Origin: a virus
Length of the DNA stretch: 64,000 nt
Reading direction: 5' to 3' (one strand)
Virus record (IMG/VR): IMGVR_UViG_3300007511_001080
Span: 1-64,000 of that record
The notes under the pieces are model-generated. The model worked only from the letters and a program-made list of their open reading frames with translations, was not told where the DNA came from and ran no database searches. Made by a program: the position numbers and the translations under genes. Below are positions 1 through 9,433 of the stretch, one piece after another (within the stretch, counting starts at the first letter, position 1; each line of letters begins with the position of its first letter).

Positions 1-81
1 CCATCCAGAAGTAGTTTGCCACACCTCACCATCTTTTCTACCAACTTCATTTAGTGCTCTGTGGAATGTAGTAAATGCCAT
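1..81 (-). CDS. N-terminus of a late gene (runs off the window)
   Basis: Only the first 27 codons are present (starts MAFTTFHRALNEVGRKDG). A TGGAG ribosome site lies 6 nt upstream of the ATG, and an exact TATAAATA late promoter lies at 116-123, so this is a real, late, probably virion-related gene. I do not recognise the product from so short a piece. Confidence 0.6.
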   Translation of the reverse strand, partial: MAFTTFHRALNEVGRKDGEVWQTTSGW

Positions 82-115
82 TATAACTCCAGAAAAAGAT
101 TGTATCTACCTACAA

Positions 116-123
116 TATTTATA
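116..123 (-). promoter_or_regulatory. T4-type late promoter
   Basis: Exact TATAAATA on the minus strand, about 35 bp upstream of the ATG at 81. This matches the T4 late -10 element read by gp55, and gp55 is encoded at 36704-37252. Confidence 0.75.
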
Positions 124-124
124 C

Positions 125-463
125 TCAGACCGCCTTGGGTGGCTCTGGCTCGTTATCTCTACTCACTCTTTCTGCAGTTTCTATGAATACATCTGGGGAT
201 AGGTCATGCCAACCCTTAGTAACTCCTTCGACCATTTGTTCGCCAAAGATGTTACCAAACTGGTCTTCCATGATATAAACTGGATCTTTTTGTGTGTGGA
301 ATTTGTCTGTGAGGAAAATACAATGAACCATTACACCTAACTCTGGGTAGATGTAATACTTGCCCGGTTCAAAGGTCAAAGCTGGTGGGAATTTTACCTT
401 TTTCTTTTGTTTTTCTTTACGAAAGTCTGCAAGATTAATTATATTTTCAGTCTGCTGGTTCAC
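125..463 (-). CDS. hypothetical protein, 112 aa
   Basis: Not recognised. The frame opens with GTG at 463, eight nt after an AAGG ribosome site, and overlaps the 3' end of clpS by 17 nt, which suggests translational coupling. The N-terminus is basic (FRKEKQKKKVK near residue 14), followed by a compact mixed region with no membrane segment or known motif. Confidence 0.65.
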   Translation of the reverse strand: MNQQTENIINLADFRKEKQKKKVKFPPALTFEPGKYYIYPELGVMVHCIFLTDKFHTQKDPVYIMEDQFGNIFGEQMVEGVTKGWHDLSPDVFIETAERVSRDNEPEPPKAV

Positions 464-776
464 CTGTAACCTTTAATGGATAATCATTTTCTCTCGCAGA
501 CTCCAAAACCTCATTAATTTTAGTCTCTGCAATTTGATAATCATATATACCTGCAACTGCAGTTCCTAACTTGTGAATCTCTAACGTAATAGAATCTGCT
601 TCTGGTTCTGATTTATTAAAGAAAGCTATTAAAGACCAAGACACAAACTCCATAGGAGTATAATCATCATTGTGATAAATGACTTTAAACTGTCTTGGAG
701 GCTTTGGTCTAGACTTTATTCGTTTAGGAGGCCGTTCTTTTACATCCGTGCCTCCTGACGAGTTCATGTGTTCCAT
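447..776 (-). CDS. clpS: ClpS-like adaptor of the Clp protease
   Basis: 109 aa. ClpS delivers N-degron substrates to the ClpAP protease. Seen: a basic, proline-rich flexible N-terminal tail (about 28 residues), then the ClpS core with the FKVIYHNDDYTPMEFV element, a long helix, an IH..G.AV.GIY.Y.IAE segment and the terminal YPLKV strand. Length and order fit the family. The start overlaps the stop of the oxygenase gene (TAATG). clpS is a known accessory gene in T4-like marine phages; a role in redirecting host proteolysis is inference. Confidence 0.9.
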   Translation of the reverse strand: MEHMNSSGGTDVKERPPKRIKSRPKPPRQFKVIYHNDDYTPMEFVSWSLIAFFNKSEPEADSITLEIHKLGTAVAGIYDYQIAETKINEVLESARENDYPLKVTGEPAD

Positions 777-1606
777 TAAGCCTCTGTATTAATGGTCAAC
801 TTCTCTGGAGCTCCTTGAATTGGTGGTGGTGGAGCTTGTTGTTGCTGTTGTTGCTGTTGTTGTAGTTTCTCCCACTCTGCTTTGTTTATGAAGTCAGCAT
901 TGAATGAAACACTCCTTCTCTCAAAATCACCATCAGTTTTGAATGGATATACACAATGTTGAAGATGGGCAGGAAATATGAAGAAATCACCCACTTTTGG
1001 TTTGTGTTTGATAATATTACGAGTCAATCTTGCATTCTGGTGACCTGCACCGATAAACATAATACAACCATCATCGTCACGTTCTGGTTTTGTAGATGGT
1101 AAAAACTCAGGCATTTTCAGATACATTACTGTAGAAAGGGCACATTCTGTGTGAATGTGAATTGGATTATACTCACCTTCCCATTGACTAATAATCCAAC
1201 AACTTTTCATTTGAGTCAACCATTGTATGTCTTTAACCTTATCAAAGTCTGATCTGGTAGCTTGTTGAAAACTACATTGTTTGATATACTCTCCAACTAC
1301 ATTCATAAGAAATTCAAAAACTGAACCACCTGTTGAGATTTTATGATTCTGCATCATTTCATGTGGAACCAGAGGTTCATCAGCAATCTGACCTGCAAGA
1401 TTGTCTCCCCAATTTTTCCTATCTGGGTCTTGAAGAACTGTGTCTGTAATTTCTAACATGGCATCAATAATTTCATTTGGCAGTTTGACTTTCATCAAAA
1501 CATCAGACCAAGGTTGAATCATCTCCATGTCGATACTATATGTGCCCGCCTTTTGTTGAGCTTTCTTTTCAGCACGTTGTTGTTGTCTTCTTTGTGATCT
1601 ATTCAT
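776..1606 (-). CDS. 2OG-Fe(II) oxygenase family protein
   Basis: 276 aa from the ATG at 1606, chosen because a CGGAG site precedes it by 8 nt; an in-frame upstream ATG at 1645 lies inside gp41. Candidate iron ligands are H152 and E154 (HTE), then H217 (HCVYPF), followed by an arginine pair near 231 (ERRSVSFN) that would bind 2-oxoglutarate. The C-terminus carries a run of about ten glutamines and then five prolines. Such oxygenases are common in marine T4-like phages; the substrate is unknown and it does not look like a TET enzyme. Overlaps gp41 by 8 nt. Confidence 0.8.
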   Translation of the reverse strand: MNRSQRRQQQRAEKKAQQKAGTYSIDMEMIQPWSDVLMKVKLPNEIIDAMLEITDTVLQDPDRKNWGDNLAGQIADEPLVPHEMMQNHKISTGGSVFEFLMNVVGEYIKQCSFQQATRSDFDKVKDIQWLTQMKSCWIISQWEGEYNPIHIHTECALSTVMYLKMPEFLPSTKPERDDDGCIMFIGAGHQNARLTRNIIKHKPKVGDFFIFPAHLQHCVYPFKTDGDFERRSVSFNADFINKAEWEKLQQQQQQQQQAPPPPIQGAPEKLTINTEA

Positions 1607-2996
1607 AGTCAAACTCCGAGAAATCTCGCTTCTTAAATTTTCCATTTGTTGCTACATCAAATGAAGGTGTGTCATCTTCTTGGCCATTATCGACCAATTC
1701 ATCTTGAGCTGCTTGGTCTACATCAAACAATCTCATTTTTGCTCTATCAATACCAATTACAAATTTACGATTTACAGTTGGGTCATTATATCTATTCTTC
1801 AACTGTTTGACCATTATCTGCCCTAGTTCTTCCATCTGTTCTGTAGATATAATTGCAAACATAAGATCCGCCGTAGCAGGAAGTCCAAAACTTTCAGAAG
1901 TATCTTCCAAGCCCACATCGGTATTTGAGTATCCTGACCTTGTTGTTTGAGTTGCAGATACGATTGGAATTTTATTTTCCACAGCCAATCCACGAAGTTC
2001 CTCAGCAATAGACTTAATGTAAGTATAAGAGTTTACATTTGCTCCTGGCCGTATTCTTGAAGAAGTACATATATTTAAATAATCAACAAAAATAATATCT
2101 GGAACAAATGACCTTTTCAAATTCAACTCATTCAACAGTGCACGAAAATGATTCACATTTGCCGATGCAGTGGGATACTCCTTGACTATTAATTTACCCT
2201 TAGTTGTTTTTCTTAAATTTTCAATCTTTCTATCATACATATCTTTGGACAGAGCATGAAGGTCATCCATTGCAATGTCCAACATATTTGCATCAACCCT
2301 CTCGGCAATCTTTTCCTCTGCCATCTCCAATGTAATATAAAGTACATTTTGATTTTGAGATAAACATGCTGATGCAACATGACACATAAAAAGAGATTTA
2401 CCTACACCTGTTCCTGCCAAACAGATATTCAAACTTTTTTGTGGTAATCCCCCTTTTGTGATTTTGTTGAAGTATTCCAAATCGAAAGGAATCTTCTCTT
2501 CCACTCTGTGATAAAACTCAAATCTATCATCTGAATCGTCAAGATAATCGTGGCCCACATGAGGATCAAAACTAACACTAAGGGCATCACTAAGTATTTC
2601 AGGAATAGCTCCTTTACCTTGATTAGACTTTGGATTATCCAAGATTGAGATAGATTCAACGACTGCATTGTAGATTGCTTTATCCTGACAAAATTTTTCT
2701 GTTGTGTCCAATAACCAGCCAAGATCGGTATATTCTTCTGTATCTTTTGAGATTTCATCCAACAACTCCATCGTTTCTTTGAACTCTTCCTCATTGATTT
2801 TTACTTCTTGTAATTCAATCGAAAGAGCTTCTTTAGTTGGAAGTGAATTGTATTTTGTTACGAAATCATTTACTGTATCATAGACAATTTTCTCACCATT
2901 ATTTGTAAAATAATCAGTTTTTAAGAATGGTAACACTTTTCTAGTGTATTCTTCATTCTGTAACAGATTTCCCAGAATTGTTGTCTCTATTCGCAT
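1599..2996 (-). CDS. 41: replicative DNA helicase gp41 (DnaB family)
   Basis: 465 aa, close to T4 gp41. A hexameric 5'-3' helicase that works with primase at the fork. Seen: an N-terminal helical domain, Walker A GTGVGKS near residues 195-201, Walker B IIFVDYLNI near 295, and the RecA-fold motor continuing through SATQTTRSGY. It sits downstream of uvsX as in related phages. Its first 44 nt overlap the end of the upstream small gene. Confidence 0.95.
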   Translation of the reverse strand: MRIETTILGNLLQNEEYTRKVLPFLKTDYFTNNGEKIVYDTVNDFVTKYNSLPTKEALSIELQEVKINEEEFKETMELLDEISKDTEEYTDLGWLLDTTEKFCQDKAIYNAVVESISILDNPKSNQGKGAIPEILSDALSVSFDPHVGHDYLDDSDDRFEFYHRVEEKIPFDLEYFNKITKGGLPQKSLNICLAGTGVGKSLFMCHVASACLSQNQNVLYITLEMAEEKIAERVDANMLDIAMDDLHALSKDMYDRKIENLRKTTKGKLIVKEYPTASANVNHFRALLNELNLKRSFVPDIIFVDYLNICTSSRIRPGANVNSYTYIKSIAEELRGLAVENKIPIVSATQTTRSGYSNTDVGLEDTSESFGLPATADLMFAIISTEQMEELGQIMVKQLKNRYNDPTVNRKFVIGIDRAKMRLFDVDQAAQDELVDNGQEDDTPSFDVATNGKFKKRDFSEFDYE

Positions 2997-3318
2997 TCTC
3001 TGCTGTCTCTAAAATAAGTTCTAATATTGCTTCACCTAATTGTCTTTCAAAAATCTGTCCCTGTTCGTCTGTAATATCATCATCAATACTAGATGGTGCA
3101 TAGATTATGTCATACTGATAATCACAATCCAACGAACCATCATCATTCAATTTTTTATTTGTGACAAAGTTCTTGTATTTTACTATCACATGACAGAATG
3201 GACCTTCAAGGATTTGAATACATAAATTTTTATCATCTGGGTCTTCTGGATTAGATGTAACTCTAAACCAGTTCTCCTTTAACTTCCTCTTCGGTATTAT
3301 CGGTGCTAGGTTCGGCAT
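2953..3318 (-). CDS. conserved hypothetical between uvsX and gp41
   Basis: 121 aa from the ATG at 3318, picked because AAGGGAG precedes it; a longer in-frame start at 3363 lies deeper inside uvsX. Soluble, starts [20 protein letters not shown], with an acidic middle ([10 protein letters not shown]) and a C-terminal helix. It overlaps uvsX by 56 nt and gp41 by 44 nt, so it is squeezed between two replication genes and probably co-translated. Function unknown. Confidence 0.7.
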   Translation of the reverse strand: MPNLAPIIPKRKLKENWFRVTSNPEDPDDKNLCIQILEGPFCHVIVKYKNFVTNKKLNDDGSLDCDYQYDIIYAPSSIDDDITDEQGQIFERQLGEAILELILETAENANRDNNSGKSVTE

Positions 3319-4330
3319 CATCTCCCTTTCCATAAGAAAATTCTTTGTCAGCAACTTCATCAATCCTATTCAGAAGTTCCTCTGTGAAATACTTTTCAGG
3401 GTCATTCAAAATCTGTTTACCATACAGTTTTGCACCATCAGGCATTTCGTAACGAGTTGATACTTTTTTTATTATATCATACTTTTCAGCTAGTTCAAGT
3501 AATCCATAATAACGACTCAACCCCTCATCATAAGTCAAAAGTACATCAACCATCTTGTTCTCTTTGGTCAATCTGGATTTGAAATTCTTACAATGAATAA
3601 TAATACCAACAACATCTGTTCCTACTTTCTCTTTTCGTTTTGATAGGAATACAATGTTAGAAGCAGCATATTGTAAACCAGAACCACCACCCATCACATC
3701 TTGTGGAAACATTGTTCCAACTTGTTTGTAAGTGTGATTGGTGACTAATAATGGAATACCTGCTTTGGCCAGTTTGAGAGTCAAGACTCTGAATGCACCC
3801 TTGACAATTCTCGCCTTGGTCATATCAACTTTGTCTGCACCCTCAGTCGTATCTCCAACCTCTTTTGCAGTTGACAACATACCAAGACTATCAAGACATA
3901 AAAGTAATGGTTTACCCTCACCCTTTTCAAGATGTTTGTCTACCACCCTTGTACATTGCATAGCAAACTCTTGGATTGTTGCAACTGGTATCTGAGCAAA
4001 CCTAGATTTGTCGATACTTTTTTCTTCTAACATTTCAGGAGTCAATGCTGATTCAGACTCAAAGTAAAGAACACCCCCGCCAGGATTATCTGTAAGAAAC
4101 TGTTTGCACAAACCAAGTAGAAAAAATGTTTTTCCAGTCGCACTCTCTCCCGCAAAGGCCGTAATTTTATTAATCGGTAAGCCTTTGTGTATACTACCAG
4201 ACAATAAAGCATTGAGAATATAAGAACCAGTGTCAATGTATCCATCTACGTTCCCCAACATTCCATCCACAACTTTAGAAGCATATTCGTTTCCAGTTGC
4301 AGATATTAATTCATCTAAAAAGTCAGCCAT
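3263..4330 (-). CDS. uvsX: UvsX recombinase (RecA family)
   Basis: 355 aa. Strand-exchange protein for recombination-dependent replication and repair. Walker A GESATGKT lies near residue 66 and Walker [10 protein letters not shown] near 145, followed by the RecA-like core ([23 protein letters not shown]). The C-terminus is acidic, as in T4 UvsX. Partners are also in this window: UvsY (38797) and UvsW (37368). Confidence 0.95.
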   Translation of the reverse strand: MADFLDELISATGNEYASKVVDGMLGNVDGYIDTGSYILNALLSGSIHKGLPINKITAFAGESATGKTFFLLGLCKQFLTDNPGGGVLYFESESALTPEMLEEKSIDKSRFAQIPVATIQEFAMQCTRVVDKHLEKGEGKPLLLCLDSLGMLSTAKEVGDTTEGADKVDMTKARIVKGAFRVLTLKLAKAGIPLLVTNHTYKQVGTMFPQDVMGGGSGLQYAASNIVFLSKRKEKVGTDVVGIIIHCKNFKSRLTKENKMVDVLLTYDEGLSRYYGLLELAEKYDIIKKVSTRYEMPDGAKLYGKQILNDPEKYFTEELLNRIDEVADKEFSYGKGDDAEPSTDNTEEEVKGELV

Positions 4331-4616
4331 TTACAATTATCTTTCCCCTGTCTCCAAGTCTATTTGCAAGTTCATGTTCACACATATCTCTCAGACATAC
4401 AATGTCTTCAAGTTCCATTTTCTTAATGTGGTCTAAATGGACTTCAATATGTCCAGAAATATCTAATGCTCTTTCTGTTGGAACTGTTGCCAAAATGCCT
4501 GGTTGATTAGAAGGTCTTGGAACTCCTTCATACATAACAACCTGTCCAACATTGGCACGTACTCCATAATGAGCATGTAAATATTCTTCAGAATATACGA
4601 TTGAATTTTTATCCAT
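4323..4616 (-). CDS. hypothetical protein, 97 aa
   Basis: Not recognised. Starts [18 protein letters not shown] and has a C-terminal amphipathic helix. Overlaps both neighbours by 8 nt, placing it in the uvsX operon right after the promoter at 4788. Confidence 0.7.
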   Translation of the reverse strand: MDKNSIVYSEEYLHAHYGVRANVGQVVMYEGVPRPSNQPGILATVPTERALDISGHIEVHLDHIKKMELEDIVCLRDMCEHELANRLGDRGKIIVNG

Positions 4617-4776
4617 CTAATTTGTTCCTTTTTTGAATTTCAGCCATAACAATTAGTGCATTTTGATTTATTTGTGCTCTATCAGAATAATCTTCAAGTC
4701 TATCCCTCTCTTTTATCAACTCTTCATACAATTCTCTCAAGTCTTCTGTGAGCCAACTATCATAATCCATTTGCAT
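4609..4776 (-). CDS. small coiled-coil protein, 55 aa
   Basis: Read directly from the gap between gp43 and the 97-aa gene. The ATG at 4776 has an AGGAG site 6 nt upstream and follows the promoter at 4788-4815. The frame is open for 55 codons, starts MQMDYDSWLTEDLRELYEE and is a charged helix throughout. It ends overlapping the next gene by 8 nt. Function unknown; probably the first gene of the uvsX-gp41 transcript. Confidence 0.7.
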   Translation of the reverse strand: MQMDYDSWLTEDLRELYEELIKERDRLEDYSDRAQINQNALIVMAEIQKRNKLDG

Positions 4777-4787
4777 TTAATACTCCT

Positions 4788-4815
4788 ATTATATCATGTA
4801 AATTATGTTTGTCAA
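4788..4815 (-). promoter_or_regulatory. sigma70-like promoter for the uvsX-gp41 operon
   Basis: TTGACA (4815-4810), 16 nt, TATAAT (4793-4788) with an extended TGA just before the -10. The -35 lies over the stop codon of gp43. Confidence 0.75.
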
Positions 4816-7271
4816 GAAAAGAAGTCCATTATAGTAGATTTTCTTTCATAGTCCCACCCAATCTTTTCAAGGATACCCTTCATTGGGTCAAGAAAAGACT
4901 TCTCAAACTGCCTGTCATAATCTATGTATTCTTCCAAATTAAACTCTTTTGGGAGAGTTGTCAACATGGCAATTGCAGAATCACCACTAGGATTTGGTTC
5001 TTTGAGGTAAGTGTATTTGATTTTCTCACCCTCTTGAATTATTGGATACTTTTTTGTCAGTTTGTTTTTCTTCAACATCATATTGTAAATCAAAGACCCT
5101 TTGACATGCAATGGCGTTGACTTACGATAGATTGTGACAGAATCTTGATACTTTGAAAGTCCTTTTACAGACCTTGGAAAAGATACCTCTTCTGCAGAAA
5201 GAGATTTGAACTGACCTTTGAATTCTTGAATATAATCTATAACATCATCTTCTGTCCCATTCACAACAATCTTAAATGCTTTCTTCAGGGCATTTCTACA
5301 ATGTTCTGGTGTAGAAGATTTAACTGCCTCAATACCCATAATTTTAAGTTTAGGTTCCTCATACTGTACACCTTCAGAATTGTGGACATTCAGAATATAG
5401 TGTTTCTTCCCTGTCCAGATTCCAACATCAGCAAGAACCTCTCTCTTCATCACCATCTTTTGTTGAAATGCATTGATGTATTCTGCCAGTTCACCATAAC
5501 AATCATCAATCACCTTTTGAATTTTACCATCACAAACTGTATCGAGAAACTTTATCACTTTATTCGTGTCAGTCAGTCCTACTTTCTCAACCATGGCTTC
5601 CATAGTCACATATAAAGAATCTGTATCTGACGCCAGAACATAATCTCTGTCTTCAGTTTCTAAAACTTTATTCAAATATTGATTGACTGCCCTCTCTGCC
5701 CATCGGATAGTAAGTTGACCTGCGACAGAGACTGCCTCAGCATTTCTCACATCATAATATCGAAACCATTGATTACCAAGTGCACCATAAGCAGAGTTTA
5801 GAGCAATTTTGAGATTAATCTGCATGTTGTGATACTGTGCCAACTTGTTTGGGTCTGCAGACCTACCTTTCTTCTGTTCCTTAATCATCAACTTTTTATA
5901 TTTCACTCTATCTGTATACATTTTCTCCATTAAAGCAGGAAGAAACCCCTGTTTCTTACGAGTATACAATGAACCATTTGGCGTCATTGTCATATTTTTG
6001 TCTTTAAGAAACTGTGTATCTATTTCCCTGTCAAGGAGTGCCTCAACCATCTTATCTCTTGGATGCATTTTGAGAAGTGTTTCAGGAGAAATATTATACT
6101 GCATAATCAAATGCGGGTATAAACTATTCAAGTCAAAACTACAAACCCACTTATGGCGACCAAGTTGAGGTTCTTTGACATAGGCACCTTCATATGCCTC
6201 TGATTTAGTCTCATATTTCTTTGGTGGAATTACAATCTTTTGTTCTCTCAGATGATTGTAAATGATACAGTCCCACATTTTCACAGGCGAGAATACATCA
6301 TTGAAATTACACTTGGCCATATATGCCAGTGAAATAATCATCTCTATGAGTTTCATCTTCTCTTCTAGTCTCTCCACCAGAATTACATCGTGCACATTGT
6401 AATCAACAAACTTTTGAAAATTTGTTTTGTACAATTCATGAAGAGTTGTTGCTTCAGAAAAATCTAATTTCTTTTCACCTAGTTCTGCATAAGCAATATG
6501 ATTTAGAGAATAAGATTCTTGATTGACATAGGTAAACTTTTTATATGCATCCATGTAATCAATACTTGAAATGCCGACAAGTTCATAGACTTGATGTTTT
6601 CGATTACCAACAAGTGTTACCTCATTCTCTTTGAACCAACCCCAAGGAGATAGTTTGTTGGCATACTTTTCTCCAAGAATCCTAATGATACGATTCATCA
6701 GATAAGGAATATCAAAGAAACGAGAATTCCAACCAGTGACAATATCTGGATAGTTTGACGCCCAATCATCAATGAAAGACTTCAGGAGTCCTTCTTCATT
6801 TGGGCAGTTGATGTATTTTACGCCAGGACTTGGATTGTATTCCCCACACCCATAAACTTTGAAGTCATCACCAATCTTAATTGAGATGGCAAGAACCTCT
6901 TCGTTGGCACGTCTAATGTCTGGAAACCCATACTCAGAACTACATTCAATATCAATAAAGGCAACTCTTATCTTGGAAAGTTCATAATCAACCAAGCCAG
7001 GATAGTTGTCAGAAATAAAAGAATACTGAAAACCCCCAATACCAAAAACATCGCTAGGATACTCTTTCATTGCTTGTCGAGTATCTTTCATTGGCCCCCA
7101 TTTTACAGGAGATACCATTTTGCCGTCTAGGGTTTTCCATTGGGATTGTTTTTGTGTGGTAACAAATAAGGTAGGTTCGTAGTGAATCTTTCTTTTTATA
7201 GATTCACCACGTTCATTGATACCTCTCAGAGCAATATAATTTCCAAGAGATTGAACATTAGTATAAAACAT
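4812..7271 (-). CDS. 43: DNA polymerase gp43 (family B)
   Basis: 819 aa; T4 gp43 is 898. It combines replicative polymerase and proofreading exonuclease. Exo I is FIDIEC (D107, E109) and Exo III YNVHDV (D295). Polymerase motif A is FDLNSLYPHL (D380), motif B is KIALNSAYGALGN near 490, motif C is SDTDS (D549, D551). All catalytic aspartates are present. The ATG at 7271 has no clear ribosome site. A perfect consensus promoter lies only 42 bp upstream, and RegA (10722) may control it as in T4. Confidence 0.97.
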   Translation of the reverse strand: MFYTNVQSLGNYIALRGINERGESIKRKIHYEPTLFVTTQKQSQWKTLDGKMVSPVKWGPMKDTRQAMKEYPSDVFGIGGFQYSFISDNYPGLVDYELSKIRVAFIDIECSSEYGFPDIRRANEEVLAISIKIGDDFKVYGCGEYNPSPGVKYINCPNEEGLLKSFIDDWASNYPDIVTGWNSRFFDIPYLMNRIIRILGEKYANKLSPWGWFKENEVTLVGNRKHQVYELVGISSIDYMDAYKKFTYVNQESYSLNHIAYAELGEKKLDFSEATTLHELYKTNFQKFVDYNVHDVILVERLEEKMKLIEMIISLAYMAKCNFNDVFSPVKMWDCIIYNHLREQKIVIPPKKYETKSEAYEGAYVKEPQLGRHKWVCSFDLNSLYPHLIMQYNISPETLLKMHPRDKMVEALLDREIDTQFLKDKNMTMTPNGSLYTRKKQGFLPALMEKMYTDRVKYKKLMIKEQKKGRSADPNKLAQYHNMQINLKIALNSAYGALGNQWFRYYDVRNAEAVSVAGQLTIRWAERAVNQYLNKVLETEDRDYVLASDTDSLYVTMEAMVEKVGLTDTNKVIKFLDTVCDGKIQKVIDDCYGELAEYINAFQQKMVMKREVLADVGIWTGKKHYILNVHNSEGVQYEEPKLKIMGIEAVKSSTPEHCRNALKKAFKIVVNGTEDDVIDYIQEFKGQFKSLSAEEVSFPRSVKGLSKYQDSVTIYRKSTPLHVKGSLIYNMMLKKNKLTKKYPIIQEGEKIKYTYLKEPNPSGDSAIAMLTTLPKEFNLEEYIDYDRQFEKSFLDPMKGILEKIGWDYERKSTIMDFFS

Positions 7272-7312
7272 TAGTAATATTTTTGATAAGGGATTTCTAA
7301 CTTGTCAAAGAC

Positions 7313-7341
7313 ATTATAACACCATTTGATCTGCTTGTCAA
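7313..7341 (-). promoter_or_regulatory. perfect consensus promoter for gp43
   Basis: TTGACA (7341-7336), 17 nt, TATAAT (7318-7313), preceded by an extended TGT. It sits between the endolysin stop and the polymerase ATG, so gp43 can be transcribed independently. Confidence 0.8.
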
Positions 7342-7413
7342 CCCAAGACCTTTTGGATTGAAACAGACCAATGGCGAATAAAGATTGGAGATATATTTTG
7401 AGGACTAGTCCAA

Positions 7414-7878
7414 TTAGAAAATAAGACCCTGCTTGTATTGAGTTTTTCCATTTACTCTTAAAGCGGTCATAATCTTCTGACGATTTGAACCATCTTTTTT
7501 GAAACTGCAATGTACCCATCCGCTGTTCGGCTTTCCTTTAGTGTAGAATTCCAAAATTAACTGGTCAAAGTCGAGTTCCTTACTAATCCAAGAAGCAACT
7601 TCTCCATTTGGTGTACCCAGCTGTTCAAAGTCTGCTGCTTCTCCAAAACAATGTTGACTTGTTTTAGATCCGCCTACCTTACCATTGAGTTGTGGTGACC
7701 TATAACCACTATTGACAGTTATCACTCCAAACCTTTCTCTGACAGGTTGTAGCACGTGATGAGTGAGAACTGTAAGGTTTACAATTTCTTCAATTCCTGG
7801 CTCATTTGCTATTCCCATTCTATTTGCTGTTGAACTCTTTGTAAGTTCACTCAACCAAAAGTTCTGTGATAATCTCAT
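7414..7878 (-). CDS. endolysin, peptidase M15 type
   Basis: 154 aa. A zinc peptidase that cleaves the peptide stem of peptidoglycan for lysis. Zinc ligands of the M15/VanY fold are visible: H76 (SQHCFGEAADF), D83 and H123 (GWVHCSF), preceded by the NSGYRSPQLN segment. There is no signal peptide, so it would need a holin. It overlaps the upstream 102-aa gene by four nt (ATGA). Confidence 0.88.
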   Translation of the reverse strand: MRLSQNFWLSELTKSSTANRMGIANEPGIEEIVNLTVLTHHVLQPVRERFGVITVNSGYRSPQLNGKVGGSKTSQHCFGEAADFEQLGTPNGEVASWISKELDFDQLILEFYTKGKPNSGWVHCSFKKDGSNRQKIMTALRVNGKTQYKQGLIF

Positions 7879-8183
7879 GTTATGACCTCAAGTTTTTGTG
7901 TGTTTGGGTCAAATTTTACTTTGACTGTCATTTCAATTGGTAATAATTTACCATCTTTCATTTTCACAGGAAGTTTACCCTCAACCGCTCCCATCAATGC
8001 ATCTTTGGCATTATCGAAAGTGTGGTCTGGGTCTTCCTTGATAATTTTATCTAGTTCTTTCCTTTGTTTATCTGGAAGAACATCATCTATCATTTTTTCA
8101 ACATGGTCTTTTGCTAGGTCTTGTGCTTTATCAACTACAAGCCCAGCGACCACATTGAATAACATACCAGCAAGTGGTAACAT
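7875..8183 (-). CDS. hypothetical protein next to the endolysin, 102 aa
   Basis: Starts with a short hydrophobic stretch (MLPLAGMLFNVVAGLVV), then a charged helical middle and a beta-rich end. Ribosome site AAGGA. Coupling to the endolysin hints at a lysis or virion role, but a single weak membrane helix is not enough to call it a holin. Confidence 0.65.
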   Translation of the reverse strand: MLPLAGMLFNVVAGLVVDKAQDLAKDHVEKMIDDVLPDKQRKELDKIIKEDPDHTFDNAKDALMGAVEGKLPVKMKDGKLLPIEMTVKVKFDPNTQKLEVIT

Positions 8184-8185
8184 AA

Positions 8186-8392
8186 TTATCCTTTATTATA
8201 ATTCTCCCAAGCTTCAATTGCTCTTTGAGAGTTTGGTCTATGTTCCATATTAACGGATTTCAAAAATTGTTCTTTGGTCATCTTTTTAGATTCTTCTTTA
8301 AGTAGTTGTGGTTCTGGTGCAGGTTCTTCTTTAATAAGTTCCTCTTCCTCAAACATAACTTCTTTTAAAACTTTCTTTTCAGACTTAGCCAT
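8186..8392 (-). CDS. hypothetical acidic protein, 68 aa
   Basis: Not recognised. Glutamate- and proline-rich middle (EEEELIKEEPAPEPQ), lysine-rich ends, probably partly disordered. Strong AGGAG site seven nt before the ATG. Confidence 0.6.
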   Translation of the reverse strand: MAKSEKKVLKEVMFEEEELIKEEPAPEPQLLKEESKKMTKEQFLKSVNMEHRPNSQRAIEAWENYNKG

Positions 8393-8400
8393 GCAATCTC

Positions 8401-8895
8401 CTAATTAATAATTTCTTCATTTCCAGGCTCAATCACCACACCATCATCGGTGACTTCCTCTGTCCCAACTACTTTATTTAGGATTTCAGTTACCCACTCT
8501 GGACCTTTTTGTGTATCTGGAAAACCATCCTCTGATGCTCTCCAAAGAATCTCTCCATCAATTTCAATCACAATATCATCTTCTGGAATTGAATGTCTCT
8601 CAACATCTGATGGTTTACCTACAAGTTGTGGTTTGTGATTTGCAATACCTGCAGTGATTTGAATACCATGAGGAAATCCATATTGTTCATTCATGAAAAT
8701 ACGAACTTTCCTACCTTCTTCAAATGCAGGTGCTCTCATACTCTCAGGGATTTCCATATTTTCTAATCCCTTACCAGTTGAAGTATCAAGCACTACACCA
8801 TCATTTTCTTCTGGTGTGTCAGAATCTTGTTCTACTTTTACTGCTTTATCTTCAACTTCTTCTTCAGTATTAACTTTAAATGTTTCTTCTGCCAT
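8401..8895 (-). CDS. hypothetical protein, 164 aa
   Basis: Starts at the ATG at 8895 (MAEETFKVN), eight nt after TGGAG; the longer in-frame opening at 8931 runs into a hairpin and is rejected. The first 45 residues are acidic and low complexity; the rest is a compact domain with FPHGIQITAG and ILWRASEDGFPDTQKG. Function unknown. Confidence 0.65.
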   Translation of the reverse strand: MAEETFKVNTEEEVEDKAVKVEQDSDTPEENDGVVLDTSTGKGLENMEIPESMRAPAFEEGRKVRIFMNEQYGFPHGIQITAGIANHKPQLVGKPSDVERHSIPEDDIVIEIDGEILWRASEDGFPDTQKGPEWVTEILNKVVGTEEVTDDGVVIEPGNEEIIN

Positions 8896-8910
8896 TTCTA
8901 TCTCCATAAA

Positions 8911-8946
8911 GGGGCTCAAGCGGATTCCCACCCAACCATGAGCCCC
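8911..8946 (-). terminator. stem-loop after hsp20
   Basis: GGGGCTCA pairs with TGAGCCCC (8 bp, 20-nt loop) 10 bp downstream of the hsp20 stop, followed on the minus strand by only a short TTTA. A weak terminator or a 3'-end stabilising hairpin. Confidence 0.5.
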
Positions 8947-8956
8947 CGCGTCATTA

Positions 8957-9400
8957 TTAAGAACCGATTTGAATCAGTCGTGGTTTCTTTTCATCGGGAA
9001 TCACTCTTTCAAGGTCAATAATCAACATACCATCCTTGAGATCCGCACCCTTTACAATGATGTCATCGGACAAAGAAAATGTCCTACTAAAAGACCGCCT
9101 TGCAATCCCTTTGTGGACGAAAGAATCAGATTCTTCATCTTTCTCATTATCTTTGGAACGGATAACTAATTGTCCATCCGTTACTTCAACTTCAATATCA
9201 TCCTTTGAGAAACCAGCAAGGGCTAACTCAATAGAGTATTGAAATTCATTCTGTTTCCGAATGTTATATGGTGGATACGATTGCTGTGAACCTGTATCCA
9301 TATTGAAAAAACGATCAAAGATGTTATCGAAACCTACAGATAGGCCCATCATCTTTTGAAAGTCTTGGGGTGTAAACGCGGAGTGTCGTGCTAGTACCAT
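8957..9400 (-). CDS. hsp20: small heat-shock protein Hsp20 (alpha-crystallin type)
   Basis: 147 aa. An ATP-independent chaperone that holds unfolding proteins. Seen: an aromatic N-terminal arm, then the alpha-crystallin domain with YSIELALAGFSKDDIEVEV, QLVIRSK, the F.R.F.L segment (RSFSRTFSLSDDI) and A-L-DG-L-I. Strong AAGGAGG site. hsp20 is widespread in marine T4-like phages. Upstream lie two bulged hairpins, a small gene and a long structured leader with its own promoter, so expression is probably controlled at the RNA level. Confidence 0.92.
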   Translation of the reverse strand: MVLARHSAFTPQDFQKMMGLSVGFDNIFDRFFNMDTGSQQSYPPYNIRKQNEFQYSIELALAGFSKDDIEVEVTDGQLVIRSKDNEKDEESDSFVHKGIARRSFSRTFSLSDDIIVKGADLKDGMLIIDLERVIPDEKKPRLIQIGS

Positions 9401-9433
9401 AATGCCTCCTTATAAAGCGAGGTTAATAATATC

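Noticed and set aside
776-1606. 2OG oxygenase as the TET partner of the glycosyltransferase
   Set aside because: Its HTE...H...R layout and length fit a generic 2OG-Fe(II) oxygenase; no TET/JBP signature is visible and it lies 10 kb away.
7271-7519. 82-codon minus-strand frame ending in TAATG at the gp43 start
   Set aside because: Its first part is inside the endolysin gene, the only ATG has a poor ribosome site, and the unique part contains a perfect consensus promoter for gp43.
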